A stretch of DNA of 18,653 nt from Petrotoga sp. UBA5851 (lineage in GTDB: Bacteria; Thermotogota; Thermotogae; Petrotogales; Petrotogaceae), in the NCBI GenBank assembly GCA_002431635.1, contig DJGH01000030.1, positions 1 to 18,653 on the forward strand, written 5' to 3'. The notes beneath the pieces were generated by a model, which was not told the origin of the DNA, searched no databases, and saw only the letters and a list, made by a program, of their open reading frames with translations. This document shows positions 1-7,830 of the stretch, piece after piece (within the stretch, counting starts at the first letter, position 1; each line of letters begins with the position of its first letter). Both the position numbers and the translations under genes were made by a program.

Positions 1-152
1 TTTATTAAATTTAAAAAAAGGAAAGTCTGAAAAAAGTTTTGGATGATTTTTAGCGGAGATCTATTAACAGTAAATTAATTTTAAATCTTTTTAATTTTTA
101 TTATTATTTGTGAATAAATTAGGTATAATAGAACTAAAATAAAAAAATAAAT
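1..152. other. Upstream non-coding edge
   Basis: Very AT-rich stretch before recJ. One frame is open from the window edge to a TGA at 44-46 and could be the last codons of an upstream gene, but about 14 codons are too few to identify. No hairpin terminator is visible. The right part holds the presumed recJ promoter. Confidence 0.4.
101..129 (+). promoter_or_regulatory. Putative recJ operon promoter
   Basis: A perfect TATAAT lies at 124-129, with a weak -35-like TTATTA at 101-106 at 17 bp spacing. Transcription would start around 136, about 35 bases before the recJ start. It is the only good -10 match in the 150 bases before the gene; the weak -35 and high AT content limit confidence. Confidence 0.45.
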
Positions 153-170
153 ATGAAGGGAGAAAATATA

Positions 171-3100
171 ATGTCGAGCATTTGGAGGATTTTCTGGGAT
201 CCGAATGATCCTGATTATACCGACAATCTTAAAAATGCACGTAAACTTTGTGCAGATGTTGGTGTGTCAGAATTTTTATCCAAGCTTCTTGTTGCACGCG
301 GTATTGTCGATGCACAGGAAGCTAAGACTTTTCTTGAGCCTGGTATGGAAAATGTTTTTGATCCTTTTCTTATGAAAGATATGGAGAAGGCCGTTCAAAA
401 ATTGTTAGAAATAAGACAGAAAAAAGAAAAACTGGTAATTTTCGGTGATTATGACGTTGACGGGGTAACTTCAGCTTCTCTACTCTATCTTGGGTTGAAT
501 GAAATGGGATTTGATACTCAGGCATACATTCCAAGCCGAATGGACGAGGGATATAGTCTCAATACCGATGCAATAGAGGATTTTAGAAATAAAAAGTATC
601 AGAATATTCTTACTGTTGACTGCGGAGTAACCTCAGTGCAAGAGATAAAATATGCCAAAGAACTTGGAATGACGGTAATAGTTACTGATCACCATGAACC
701 TCCAAAGGAACTTCCTTGCGCTGATGCAATAGTTAACCCAAAGAGATTGGATGATGAGTATCCATTTAAGGGACTTGCGGGAGTAGGAGTTGCTTTTAAG
801 CTTCTTACTGCCGTAAAAAGTAAGATAGAAACCAATTTTGACCCTTTTTCTCTTATTGATCTTGTTGCGGTGGGAACTATAGCAGACATTGTGCCATTGC
901 TTTCCGAAAACCGTTATTTTGTTCGCAAAGGGATAGAAAAGATAAAAAAATCCCCTATAGCTGGATTAGAAGCTTTAATTAAAGAACTTCGAATTCAAAA
1001 AGAGGAAATCACTTCCCAGATAATTGCCTATAAAATTGCCCCCAAAATAAACGCTGCAGGCAGAATGGCTGATGCCTTCACTGCTTTTAAGCTTCTCATA
1101 TCCCAAAATCATGAGGAAATTAGTAAAAATGTCTCATCTCTAATAAAGCTTAACACTAAAAGACAGGCTAAAGAAAAGGAGATATATCTATACGCTCTGA
1201 GTCTGATAGATGTAAACCCCGAATTGAAAGAGAGCAAAGTGATAGTGTTGTCGGGTGAAAACTGGCATCTTGGAGTGTTAGGCATAGTCGCCTCAAAGCT
1301 TTCGGCCCTTTACAATAAGCCGGTGCTTTTGGTTTCAAAAGATGAGCATTCCGGAAAAGGATCGGCAAGAAGCCCAGCTGGAATAAATCTTATGGAGCTG
1401 TTTAAAGAAGCTTCTAAGTACAATGTTTTCAAAGAATTCGGAGGACATGAGCTGGCCGCAGGCTTTACAATTGATTCTCAGGACATAGACTCACTTAGGA
1501 TATCTGTCAATAAGGCGTATGAGGAGTTATACAAGGAACATGTACCGTATTACGAAGTATTTATAGATATGGAAATAGAAAATGTATGGAGCAGTTTTTT
1601 TGAAGATATCGAAAGACTTGAGCCTTTTGGCTACAGAAATCCCGAGCCGACGTTTCTTATAATGAACTCCCACGTAGATAATTTTAAGTTTTTTGGTAAC
1701 GGAGTAGAGAATTTTGCAGCGAAAATGCGCAGTCAGAAAGATCTCATCATGGATGTTATAGGTTACGGTCTTTCTCAGAAGATGCTCGATCTGAGATATA
1801 ACAGCCAGCTTAATCTTAATATGGATATGGTTGGCAATTTCAGGGTAGAGAAGGTACATAATTCAAAAATAAGCTATCTTAAATATTATCTGAAAGACTT
1901 TGAAATTAAGAATTTTGATGTTAATTCCTGTGAGTATAAGAATGTTGAAACCAACATCATACTGCGAGATGAGATTATCCGTATAGGCAAATTGAATGTT
2001 ATTACCGACAATCTCTCTTCAGAAAAGGTAAGTATGTTTCTGCCACCAAGGATCAAATATGCAACAATGCTGAAGAAGATTTCAGATTCTCTTTCTGCAA
2101 GCAGAAAAGTTGTTATAATAGGATCGTCGCATATAGTTCTGTCGCATACATATAGTATAGTTTCATCATATATTACTCCATCAAATATATATTACAATAA
2201 AAAATCACGAATAAACAGCAAAGTTCTTTCACATGAAAGTGTTTTTTTCGTTACGCTTCCGGCATTCTTAAACAATCTGTCATTTTTTAATGGAGATAAC
2301 TTTGACCTTATTGTAGATGAACCATATTACATGGTATCGCATCCTGCAGTTCAGAATATGAATGATTACAGTGAATTTAAAAAGTTTATTTCTGTTAAAA
2401 AAAGCAATATAATGGTTATAGGATCACTTTTCACTGAAAATATAAAAGATTTCTTCAAACATGCCGGATACAAAGTTCTTCTAGCAAACTTTAATACCTT
2501 TAATTATGAAGTTACCAAAGAAGAAAAGCCTCTTATAAATATTCTTATGGACTATAATGGCAGTTACGGTAAAAAACTTATAGTCATAAACGAAAAAAGG
2601 AAACAGGAGATTATTTCCGATTTAATAACTGAAAAGTTTAGCATTGTAGAAGAATCAATAAAAAAGTTCAGTGGTGATATGGACTTTTCAAAAAAATTGC
2701 TTCTAAGAGAAAGTATAAAAAAAGATTCTGTGAGCTATCTTATTACCTCATATTCCAATAACGGTATTGCAATGGATATGAAAGACTCATTTCCTACCTT
2801 CATCCTGCTAGAGGTACCCAAATGTCGGCTGGAACTCATAGATTTAGTATCTTCATGGAATGTTGGGAAAAAAGGAAGTATAAATCTTGTGCTGGCATAT
2901 GATGACAAGTTCAAAACCAAAATGATGTATGAGCTTCAACGCATGTATCCTCCCGCAAGCATTTTAAAACATACATATGACTATATAAAAAATAATCCAG
3001 GTATAAAAGAAAGCGAACTTATAACCAATCTGTTCAAAGGAGATATAGAATTCTGCCGAACAGTATTTGATGAGCTTTCTGATACAGGTATGGTTCTTAA

Positions 3101-3275
3101 TGTATCAAATAAGCTTGAAGTTTTTGAGGAATTTGATATTAAGAATATTCATAATGGGCTGAGAGTCAGAGAAAGTATTTTAGATACATATCTTATAAAA
3201 AATTCAATAAAGACTTTTGAGAGTTATGATTCCAGGAAAATAATGGATATGTTCAGAGTTAATCTTTCGGAGTGA
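171..3275 (+). CDS. recJ: Single-stranded-DNA-specific 5'-3' exonuclease RecJ with long helicase-like C-terminal extension
   Basis: RecJ degrades ssDNA 5' to 3' in recombination and mismatch or base-excision repair. The DHH-family core is complete: GDYDVDG at 92-98, VDCG at 149-152, DHH at 173-175, and AVGTIAD around 233-239. The DHHA1 region follows, with GGHE at 424-427, then an OB-fold-like segment at about 458-575. Family members are usually about 560-790 aa; this one is about 1034 aa. Residues about 640-915 resemble a decayed SF2/RecQ-type helicase (VVIIGSS at 647-653, DEPY at 716-719, a motif-V-like ITSYSNNGIAMD near 858-869), followed by a winged-helix-like stretch at 931-980. I chose the ATG at 171 because AAGGGAG at 156-162 sits 8 bases upstream; an in-frame ATG at 153 would swallow that site. 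It leads a three-gene run with the DUF3343-like gene and ruvX. The RecJ core is certain; the helicase reading is inference. Confidence 0.93.
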   Translation: MSSIWRIFWDPNDPDYTDNLKNARKLCADVGVSEFLSKLLVARGIVDAQEAKTFLEPGMENVFDPFLMKDMEKAVQKLLEIRQKKEKLVIFGDYDVDGVTSASLLYLGLNEMGFDTQAYIPSRMDEGYSLNTDAIEDFRNKKYQNILTVDCGVTSVQEIKYAKELGMTVIVTDHHEPPKELPCADAIVNPKRLDDEYPFKGLAGVGVAFKLLTAVKSKIETNFDPFSLIDLVAVGTIADIVPLLSENRYFVRKGIEKIKKSPIAGLEALIKELRIQKEEITSQIIAYKIAPKINAAGRMADAFTAFKLLISQNHEEISKNVSSLIKLNTKRQAKEKEIYLYALSLIDVNPELKESKVIVLSGENWHLGVLGIVASKLSALYNKPVLLVSKDEHSGKGSARSPAGINLMELFKEASKYNVFKEFGGHELAAGFTIDSQDIDSLRISVNKAYEELYKEHVPYYEVFIDMEIENVWSSFFEDIERLEPFGYRNPEPTFLIMNSHVDNFKFFGNGVENFAAKMRSQKDLIMDVIGYGLSQKMLDLRYNSQLNLNMDMVGNFRVEKVHNSKISYLKYYLKDFEIKNFDVNSCEYKNVETNIILRDEIIRIGKLNVITDNLSSEKVSMFLPPRIKYATMLKKISDSLSASRKVVIIGSSHIVLSHTYSIVSSYITPSNIYYNKKSRINSKVLSHESVFFVTLPAFLNNLSFFNGDNFDLIVDEPYYMVSHPAVQNMNDYSEFKKFISVKKSNIMVIGSLFTENIKDFFKHAGYKVLLANFNTFNYEVTKEEKPLINILMDYNGSYGKKLIVINEKRKQEIISDLITEKFSIVEESIKKFSGDMDFSKKLLLRESIKKDSVSYLITSYSNNGIAMDMKDSFPTFILLEVPKCRLELIDLVSSWNVGKKGSINLVLAYDDKFKTKMMYELQRMYPPASILKHTYDYIKNNPGIKESELITNLFKGDIEFCRTVFDELSDTGMVLNVSNKLEVFEEFDIKNIHNGLRVRESILDTYLIKNSIKTFESYDSRKIMDMFRVNLSE

Positions 3276-3280
3276 TGTAA

Positions 3281-3535
3281 ATGCTGACTACAAAAGATTT
3301 AAACTGTATAATCAAACCGGAGGGAACAGAACTTTTTGAAGTCTTCCAGATACTGAAAAAAGCGGGTATATTTGTGAAAATATTTCCTGCTCCCAAAAGC
3401 ATTTTTATGATCTGCGCTCCGGTTATTTTAATTTCCGAAAGTTCTTTTGAACAAGTTAATATGCTTTTAAGATGTCATGGTATTAATTACGATAATTATA
3501 TTCTAAAAAAAGATATAATTCAGGAGCTGCTTTGA
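3281..3535 (+). CDS. Small DUF3343-like protein (putative Se/S carrier-like)
   Basis: An 84-residue protein with a ferredoxin-like alternating pattern: a strand near 8-12, a helix around 17-29 (ELFEVFQILKKAGI), then a hydrophobic stretch with PAPKS at 36-40 and a cysteine at 45. Spacing and content match the DUF3343 family, where a short protein carries P-x-P-R followed by a conserved cysteine in a CG-type motif. Here the residue after Cys45 is Ala, not Gly, so the match is imperfect. DUF3343 proteins are described as putative Se/S carriers, but the function is poorly established. It begins 5 bases after the recJ stop and ends 1 base before the ruvX start, so it should be co-transcribed and translationally coupled with both. 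That placement between two nuclease-family genes gives no clear functional link. Family call by eye only. Confidence 0.75.
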   Translation: MLTTKDLNCIIKPEGTELFEVFQILKKAGIFVKIFPAPKSIFMICAPVILISESSFEQVNMLLRCHGINYDNYILKKDIIQELL

Positions 3536-3536
3536 T

Positions 3537-4220
3537 ATGAAGGTCTATGGAATAGATTATGGAACTGTAAGTACAGGAATTGCTCGGGGCGAGAGCATCC
3601 TTAAGATTGCTACAGGAATAGGACAGTTAAAGACACCAGAGATTTTCAGCTTTTTTTTGAAGGAGGGTCTTTCTGAAAGTAATATTGTTGCGGTAGGTCT
3701 ACCGGTTTCTATGTCATCAAGATTTTCCGAACAGACATTTAAAACGGTTGATTTTGCTTTAAAACTGAGAGAAAAATTTGGTGCCAGGATTTATCTTATT
3801 GATGAAAGGCTTACCACCAGTATGGTATATTCAAGTATGAAAAATACCCGTTCAACCAAAGGATATAAAGATTCCAAAGATCAAAATAGCAGTGTTCTTA
3901 TACTAAGTTCTTTTTTTTCTAATGAGAAAGGTTATTCTGAGCTTATATCCGGAAAAGTTTTTGATATAGGTGCAATTGAAAAAGATAACCTAATGGTTTA
4001 TAATACTGCGGTAAGTGTTTCTTCATTGAAAGGAAAGACGGTAGATATTTTTACAACAGATCCATGGATTTTTTGGTATTATTTCAAAAACGGTTTTAAA
4101 AGCACCACATTAGAAGCAGATCTAAAAACATCATATGATATTATATATACTTTTAGGGCAGAAAAAGATTATCTTAAAGAAAAATTTTTGTGTGAATGTG
4201 TCTGTAGCTTAGATGGATAG
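3537..4220 (+). CDS. ruvX: RuvX/YqgF-like RNase H-fold nuclease with unknown C-terminal extension
   Basis: The first 130 residues are a YqgF/RuvX domain, a family linked to 16S pre-rRNA processing and proposed as a Holliday junction resolvase. Visible signatures are Asp7 in GIDYGTVSTGIA, VGLP at 53-56, DERLTT at 89-94 and Asp115 before an NSSVLIL helix, matching the family's final acidic position. All catalytic acids therefore appear present. Normal members are about 135-150 aa; this one is 227 aa. Residues about 131-227 match nothing I recognise, although the segment FTTDPWIFWYYFKNGF looks folded rather than random. AGGAG at 3522-3526 precedes the ATG, 1 base after the upstream stop. The last codons and the TAG at 4218-4220 lie inside tRNA-Arg, an overlap of 23 bases. 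The domain call is strong; the extension is unexplained. Confidence 0.85.
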   Translation: MKVYGIDYGTVSTGIARGESILKIATGIGQLKTPEIFSFFLKEGLSESNIVAVGLPVSMSSRFSEQTFKTVDFALKLREKFGARIYLIDERLTTSMVYSSMKNTRSTKGYKDSKDQNSSVLILSSFFSNEKGYSELISGKVFDIGAIEKDNLMVYNTAVSVSSLKGKTVDIFTTDPWIFWYYFKNGFKSTTLEADLKTSYDIIYTFRAEKDYLKEKFLCECVCSLDG

Positions 4221-4273
4221 AGCACCGGACTCCGGATCCGGGAATGCGGGTTCAAGTCCCGCCAGACACGCCA
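4198..4273 (+). tRNA. tRNA-Arg (anticodon CCG)
   Basis: A full cloverleaf can be folded by hand. The acceptor GTGTCTG (4198-4204) pairs with CAGACAC (4263-4269). The D-stem is GCTT/GAGC (4207-4210, 4220-4223) with GG in its loop. The anticodon stem CCGGA/TCCGG (4225-4229, 4237-4241) encloses loop CTCCGGA, giving anticodon CCG at 4232-4234, which reads CGG arginine codons. The T-stem GCGGG/CCCGC encloses TTCAAGT. Discriminator G4270 and an encoded CCA (4271-4273) follow. The 5' 23 bases overlap the end of the ruvX-like gene. A possible promoter inside that gene is an extended -10, TGATATTAT at 4136-4144, without a good -35. Only 31 bases separate the CCA from the mreB start. Confidence 0.96.
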
Positions 4274-4276
4274 AAG

Positions 4277-4282
4277 TATAAT
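4277..4282 (+). promoter_or_regulatory. Possible mreB -10 element just after the tRNA
   Basis: A perfect TATAAT starts 4 bases after the tRNA CCA end. A -35 element would have to lie in the T-arm of the tRNA gene (best candidate TTCAAG at 4251-4256, at a long 20 bp spacing). Transcription would start near 4289, just ahead of the Shine-Dalgarno. It may be fortuitous, with mreB transcribed through the tRNA instead. Confidence 0.35.
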
Positions 4283-4304
4283 GCAAAATGCAGGAGGTAT
4301 AGAT

Positions 4305-5309
4305 ATGGCAAAGCATGATCTGGGAATTGATCTTGGAACAGCGACTTTTGTTGTATATAAACGTGGCGAAGGAATAATCATACAGGAACCATCTATGGTT
4401 GCAATAAATAAACGCAAGGGTCAGATTCTTGCCATTGGTGCTGCAGCAAAAGAGATGATAGGAAAGACCCCAGAAGAGATTTCTATTGTAAAGCCTATCC
4501 AGGATGGAGTTATAAGTGATCCTGACGTAATAGAAGAAGTACTTAGGTACTTTATAAAAAAAGCCAAAGAGACGTTTGCTCTTTCAAAACCTAATTTGGT
4601 AATAGGTATACCGGCGCTGACAACTGATGTGGAAAGAAGGGCTGTCGTTGACGCAGCAGAAAGGGTAGGAGCTGCAAGAGCAGATCTGGTAATAGAGCCT
4701 TTGGCAGCTGCCATTGGTTCAGGTATAGATATTGTAAAGCCCGACGGAAATATGATTATTGATATGGGCGGTGGAACGACGGACATTGTTGTTATAAGTT
4801 TAGGCGGCATTGTTGTAAGTGATTCCATAAAGCTTGCTGGTCAGGCAATGGATGCAGAAATAATAAAGTATGTAAAAAGAGTTTACAGGTTTCTGATAGG
4901 TGAATCAACAGCAGAACAGATAAAAATTAAAATTGGAAAAGCTTATGAAAAAGAAGAAAATATAGAGATGGAAGTAAAGGGCCAGGATTTGAAAACAGGT
5001 CTCCCCTCTTCAATAAAATTAAATTCTGAAGATGTTTTTAAAGCTATAAAAGAAATCTTGGATGAGCTTATATCTCATATAAGAATGGTTCTGGAAAAAA
5101 CTCCTCCCGAACTTGCTTCGGATATTCTTAAAAACGGCATCATATTAACCGGAGGTACTGCTCTTACCAGAGGAATAGATAAATTTATTGAAGAAAAAAC
5201 ATGTGTAAAAACAAGGATTACAGATGAACCTCATCTTACTGTAGCAAAAGGTACAGGAATTTTGTTGGATGATATAGAACTATTAAGTAGAGTCAGCGTT
5301 GATTATTGA
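4305..5309 (+). CDS. mreB: Rod-shape-determining actin homologue MreB
   Basis: MreB forms ATP-dependent filaments under the inner membrane that direct lateral cell-wall synthesis. The actin-fold signatures are in order: phosphate-1 motif DLGIDLGTATFVVY near the N-terminus, an IEPLAAAIGSG segment in the middle, phosphate-2 motif IDMGGGTTDIVV, and adenosine motif ILTGGTALTRG near residue 285. The length of 334 aa is normal. The ATG at 4305 is preferred over an in-frame ATG at 4281 because AGGAGGT at 4292-4298 fits it and MAKHDLGIDLG is the usual N-terminus. No mreC or mreD follows; the next genes are flagellar, 39 bases downstream, an order I recall from Thermotoga. Cell shape and flagellar genes may thus be co-expressed. 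Confidence 0.96.
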   Translation: MAKHDLGIDLGTATFVVYKRGEGIIIQEPSMVAINKRKGQILAIGAAAKEMIGKTPEEISIVKPIQDGVISDPDVIEEVLRYFIKKAKETFALSKPNLVIGIPALTTDVERRAVVDAAERVGAARADLVIEPLAAAIGSGIDIVKPDGNMIIDMGGGTTDIVVISLGGIVVSDSIKLAGQAMDAEIIKYVKRVYRFLIGESTAEQIKIKIGKAYEKEENIEMEVKGQDLKTGLPSSIKLNSEDVFKAIKEILDELISHIRMVLEKTPPELASDILKNGIILTGGTALTRGIDKFIEEKTCVKTRITDEPHLTVAKGTGILLDDIELLSRVSVDY

Positions 5310-5348
5310 AGCACGTTGATAATTTACTTGATAGCAGAGGTGGAATGA

Positions 5349-6068
5349 ATGGACCGTGGGATTTATTATGCAACTATGGGGATGCTGAACAATCTTTATC
5401 AGTTGGACAACATAGCCAATAATCTCGCGAACGTCAATACCAACGGATATAAGAAGGATTCCGTTTCTTTCAAAGCCGTTATGGAAAAAGAATTTTACTC
5501 TTATGACGGTAAAACTCAGAAAATAAAAAAGATTGGTAATATGGAAACTGCCACCGTTGTTGATGATGTAAGACCTGTTCTGTTTAGCGGTGGTTTTGAA
5601 GAAACAGGCAACCAATACGATTTTGCGATAGAAGGTTCAGGTTTTTTTAAGATTCAGCGGGGAGAAGAATTTTTTTATACCAGAAACGGAGAGTTTAAAC
5701 GTGATTCTCGTGGGTTTCTAGTTACAAATGATGGCGATTATGTGTTAAGCCGTAACAACGGAAAAATTCTTATAAATAATGACTTTCAGGTTTTACCCAA
5801 TGGAAAGGTATCAGGAACCGATTATGAGGTAGCTGTTTTTGATCTTAATTCTCCAAAGAAGTACGGATACAATCTTTTTTCCGGTGAGGAAGTTGTGACT
5901 TCTGATTTTAAAGTAATGCAGAAAACTTTGGAACATTCAAATGTTGATGCACTGAATGAGATGATAAAAATGATTTCTGCTTCCAGGCAGTTTGGCATCC
6001 TTGAAAAAGCAGTTCAGACAAGCGATTCTCTGAACGCAAGGATAATTGAAACTGTAAGCAAGATATAA
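5349..6068 (+). CDS. flgF: Flagellar basal-body rod protein, FlgF-like
   Basis: A 239-residue member of the FlgF/FlgG rod-hook family, building the proximal or distal rod of the flagellum after export through the flagellar type III apparatus; accordingly there is no cleavable signal peptide. The N-terminal helix carries the family signature (LDNIANNLANVNTNGYKKD), the middle has the FlgE/F/G signature (AIEGSGFFKIQ, FYTRNGEF), and the C-terminus has the amphipathic SNVDALNEMIKMISASRQF segment. It is shorter than FlgG, lies immediately before it, and its C-terminal helix is less canonical, so FlgF is the better call. Distinguishing FlgF from a second FlgG by eye is not certain. AGAGGTGG at 5336-5343 precedes the ATG. 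Confidence 0.88.
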   Translation: MDRGIYYATMGMLNNLYQLDNIANNLANVNTNGYKKDSVSFKAVMEKEFYSYDGKTQKIKKIGNMETATVVDDVRPVLFSGGFEETGNQYDFAIEGSGFFKIQRGEEFFYTRNGEFKRDSRGFLVTNDGDYVLSRNNGKILINNDFQVLPNGKVSGTDYEVAVFDLNSPKKYGYNLFSGEEVVTSDFKVMQKTLEHSNVDALNEMIKMISASRQFGILEKAVQTSDSLNARIIETVSKI

Positions 6069-6110
6069 ACTCAATTAAAATAATCAGATAAAAGAACGGG
6101 AGGTAGTTTT

Positions 6111-6896
6111 ATGCTTATTTCTTTATACAGTGCAGCGACAGGTATGAATGCAGAACAGTCAAGACTTGATATAATAGCAAATAACCTTTCAAACGTTAAC
6201 ACAATCGGTTACAAAACTGTTCGTGCAGAGTTTCAGGATCTTTTATATCAATCCATGAAGGAAGCGGGCTCACCAACGGCTCAGAACTCAGTTCTTCCGA
6301 CAGGTCTTTATGTAGGACACGGAACTAGATTTTCTTCTACAAACAGGATATTTACAGTTGGAAATATTGAAGAAACCAATCATTCGCTTGATGTGGCAAT
6401 AATGGGGGATGGGTTTTTTCAGATACAGCTTCAGGACGGACGAATAGGTTATACAAGAGACGGAGCTTTCAAGATGGATGCTACCGGAAGAATAGTTACA
6501 AGCAATGGTCTTGTTCTGGTTCCGAATATAGTTGTTCCTGAAAATGCTATGGCTATAAGTATTTCTCCTGATGGAATTGTTAGTGCTCAACTTCCTGACG
6601 ATACAGTTGAAAATCTTGGCAACATAACTACAGTGCGCTTTATTAATCCTTCAGGGTTAAAGAGTATCGGTTCTAATCTATTCCTCCAGTCGGCTTCATC
6701 CGGAGCCCCTATTGAAGGAATACCCAATCAGGACGGTTTTGGAGCTTTGCAGCAGTCCTCAATTGAGAAATCTAATGTAGATGTTGTTAAAGAAATGGTA
6801 AACATGATAGTTGCTCAGCGTTCGTACGATATAAACTCTAAAACTATAAACTCTGCTGATGAAATGTTGAGGACAGTTGCCGGTTTGAAGAGATAA
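6111..6896 (+). CDS. flgG: Flagellar distal rod protein FlgG
   Basis: FlgG makes the distal rod that runs through the cell envelope and the FlgH/FlgI rings. The 261-aa length is standard. The N-terminus (SLYSAATGMNAEQSRLDIIA, then NNLSNVNTIGYK), the central MGDGFFQIQL and GYTRDGAFKMDATGRIV, and the C-terminal SNVDVVKEMVNMIVAQRSYD with a final DEMLRTV are all canonical FlgG. There is no signal peptide, as expected for a type III exported subunit. GGGAGGT at 6098-6104 gives the start. It lies 42 bases after flgF and 1 base before flgA, so it sits within one transcription unit. The call is secure. Confidence 0.96.
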   Translation: MLISLYSAATGMNAEQSRLDIIANNLSNVNTIGYKTVRAEFQDLLYQSMKEAGSPTAQNSVLPTGLYVGHGTRFSSTNRIFTVGNIEETNHSLDVAIMGDGFFQIQLQDGRIGYTRDGAFKMDATGRIVTSNGLVLVPNIVVPENAMAISISPDGIVSAQLPDDTVENLGNITTVRFINPSGLKSIGSNLFLQSASSGAPIEGIPNQDGFGALQQSSIEKSNVDVVKEMVNMIVAQRSYDINSKTINSADEMLRTVAGLKR

Positions 6897-6897
6897 T

Positions 6898-7827
6898 ATG
6901 AAAAGTAAAACGATACTTATGCTCTTTTTTTTCTTTGCACTTGCGGTTTTTTCTGCTGTGGAGATAACCGTACCGGGAACAATAGTATCGGATGATCAGT
7001 ACTTTACAGTAAAAGATATTTGGCCTGAGTTTCCATATGACAGAACTATTGCATTTATAGGAAAGTCAGGCCTTGTATATACTTCCGAAGAACTTGCAAA
7101 AACGCTTTATGGGCTTATGAAGCCGTATGATATAAAGTATGAGTTGATATTTGCATCAAAAGATATAAAGGTTTTATACAGTCAGTATATGATTAAAGAA
7201 GAACAATCAGGCATTGATATAAAAAAAGACATTCTTGAAAAAATGCAAAAGAACTATCCAGAGTATGTTTTTTCAGAACAGGTTACTACTAGACCGGCAG
7301 TAGAAAAAGTTTTATCATATGAAATCAATAGTTATGGATTGTTAAAAGATCTTCTGAATGTTACGTTTACAGCAAAAATGCCTGATGGAAAGAAAACAAT
7401 AGGGACTTTATCTGTAGCGGTTGAAAAAAATGTAAAGGTTCTTGTTATTTTACAGGATGTTAAAAAAAATCAGCAGATAAAAGCCGAGCTTACCGGCGAA
7501 TCTACAGTAAATATCTTAAAGTATGAGTTTAATATAATAAACAGACATGATCTGGATAACTTTGCTTATACGGCGCTCAGAGATCTGAAAGCCGGTGAAC
7601 CAATAAACATAGCTTTTGTAAAGAAAATACCTGATCTTAAGGCAGGTCAGACCGTAGAAATAGTTGTAGAATACGGGACGGTAATGGTCAGAGCAACAGG
7701 ACGTCTGATGAAGGATGCTTCGTACGGAGAAGTTGTCCAGATACGTAATATTGATTCTGGAGTTCTTTTAGAGGGAGTATTGGTTCAAGGGGCAAAAGTT
7801 TTAATTAATATGAACGGAGGCGATTGA
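6898..7827 (+). CDS. flgA: Flagellar P-ring assembly chaperone FlgA
   Basis: FlgA is a periplasmic chaperone that helps FlgI assemble into the P ring. The protein is 309 aa with a clear Sec signal peptide (charged start, a phenylalanine-rich hydrophobic core, cleavage likely after VFSA near residue 20). The N-terminal half is divergent. The C-terminal part is a recognisable SAF/FlgA domain: ALRDLKAGEPINIAFVKKIP, then KAGQTVEIVVEYGTVMVRATG, and a final NIDSGVLLEGVLVQGAKV, which matches the conserved FlgA end. It starts 1 base after flgG stops. Its position next to flgH and flgI fits ring assembly. The call rests mostly on the C-terminal third and the neighbourhood. Confidence 0.9.
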   Translation: MKSKTILMLFFFFALAVFSAVEITVPGTIVSDDQYFTVKDIWPEFPYDRTIAFIGKSGLVYTSEELAKTLYGLMKPYDIKYELIFASKDIKVLYSQYMIKEEQSGIDIKKDILEKMQKNYPEYVFSEQVTTRPAVEKVLSYEINSYGLLKDLLNVTFTAKMPDGKKTIGTLSVAVEKNVKVLVILQDVKKNQQIKAELTGESTVNILKYEFNIINRHDLDNFAYTALRDLKAGEPINIAFVKKIPDLKAGQTVEIVVEYGTVMVRATGRLMKDASYGEVVQIRNIDSGVLLEGVLVQGAKVLINMNGGD

Positions 7828-7830
7828 AAG

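Noticed and set aside
72..81. Palindrome AAATTAATTT upstream of recJ
   Set aside because: A short, A/T-only repeat in very AT-rich DNA; expected by chance.
153..170. Upstream ATG at 153 as recJ start
   Set aside because: The Shine-Dalgarno AAGGGAG at 156-162 lies inside this extension and fits the ATG at 171.
4281..4304. Upstream ATG at 4281 as mreB start
   Set aside because: The Shine-Dalgarno at 4292-4298 falls inside it, and MreB N-termini normally begin close to the DLGIDLG motif.
4421..4828. 135-codon open frame on the - strand inside mreB
   Set aside because: It lies entirely antisense to conserved mreB codons, has low-complexity composition and no recognisable motif; it is a codon-bias shadow.
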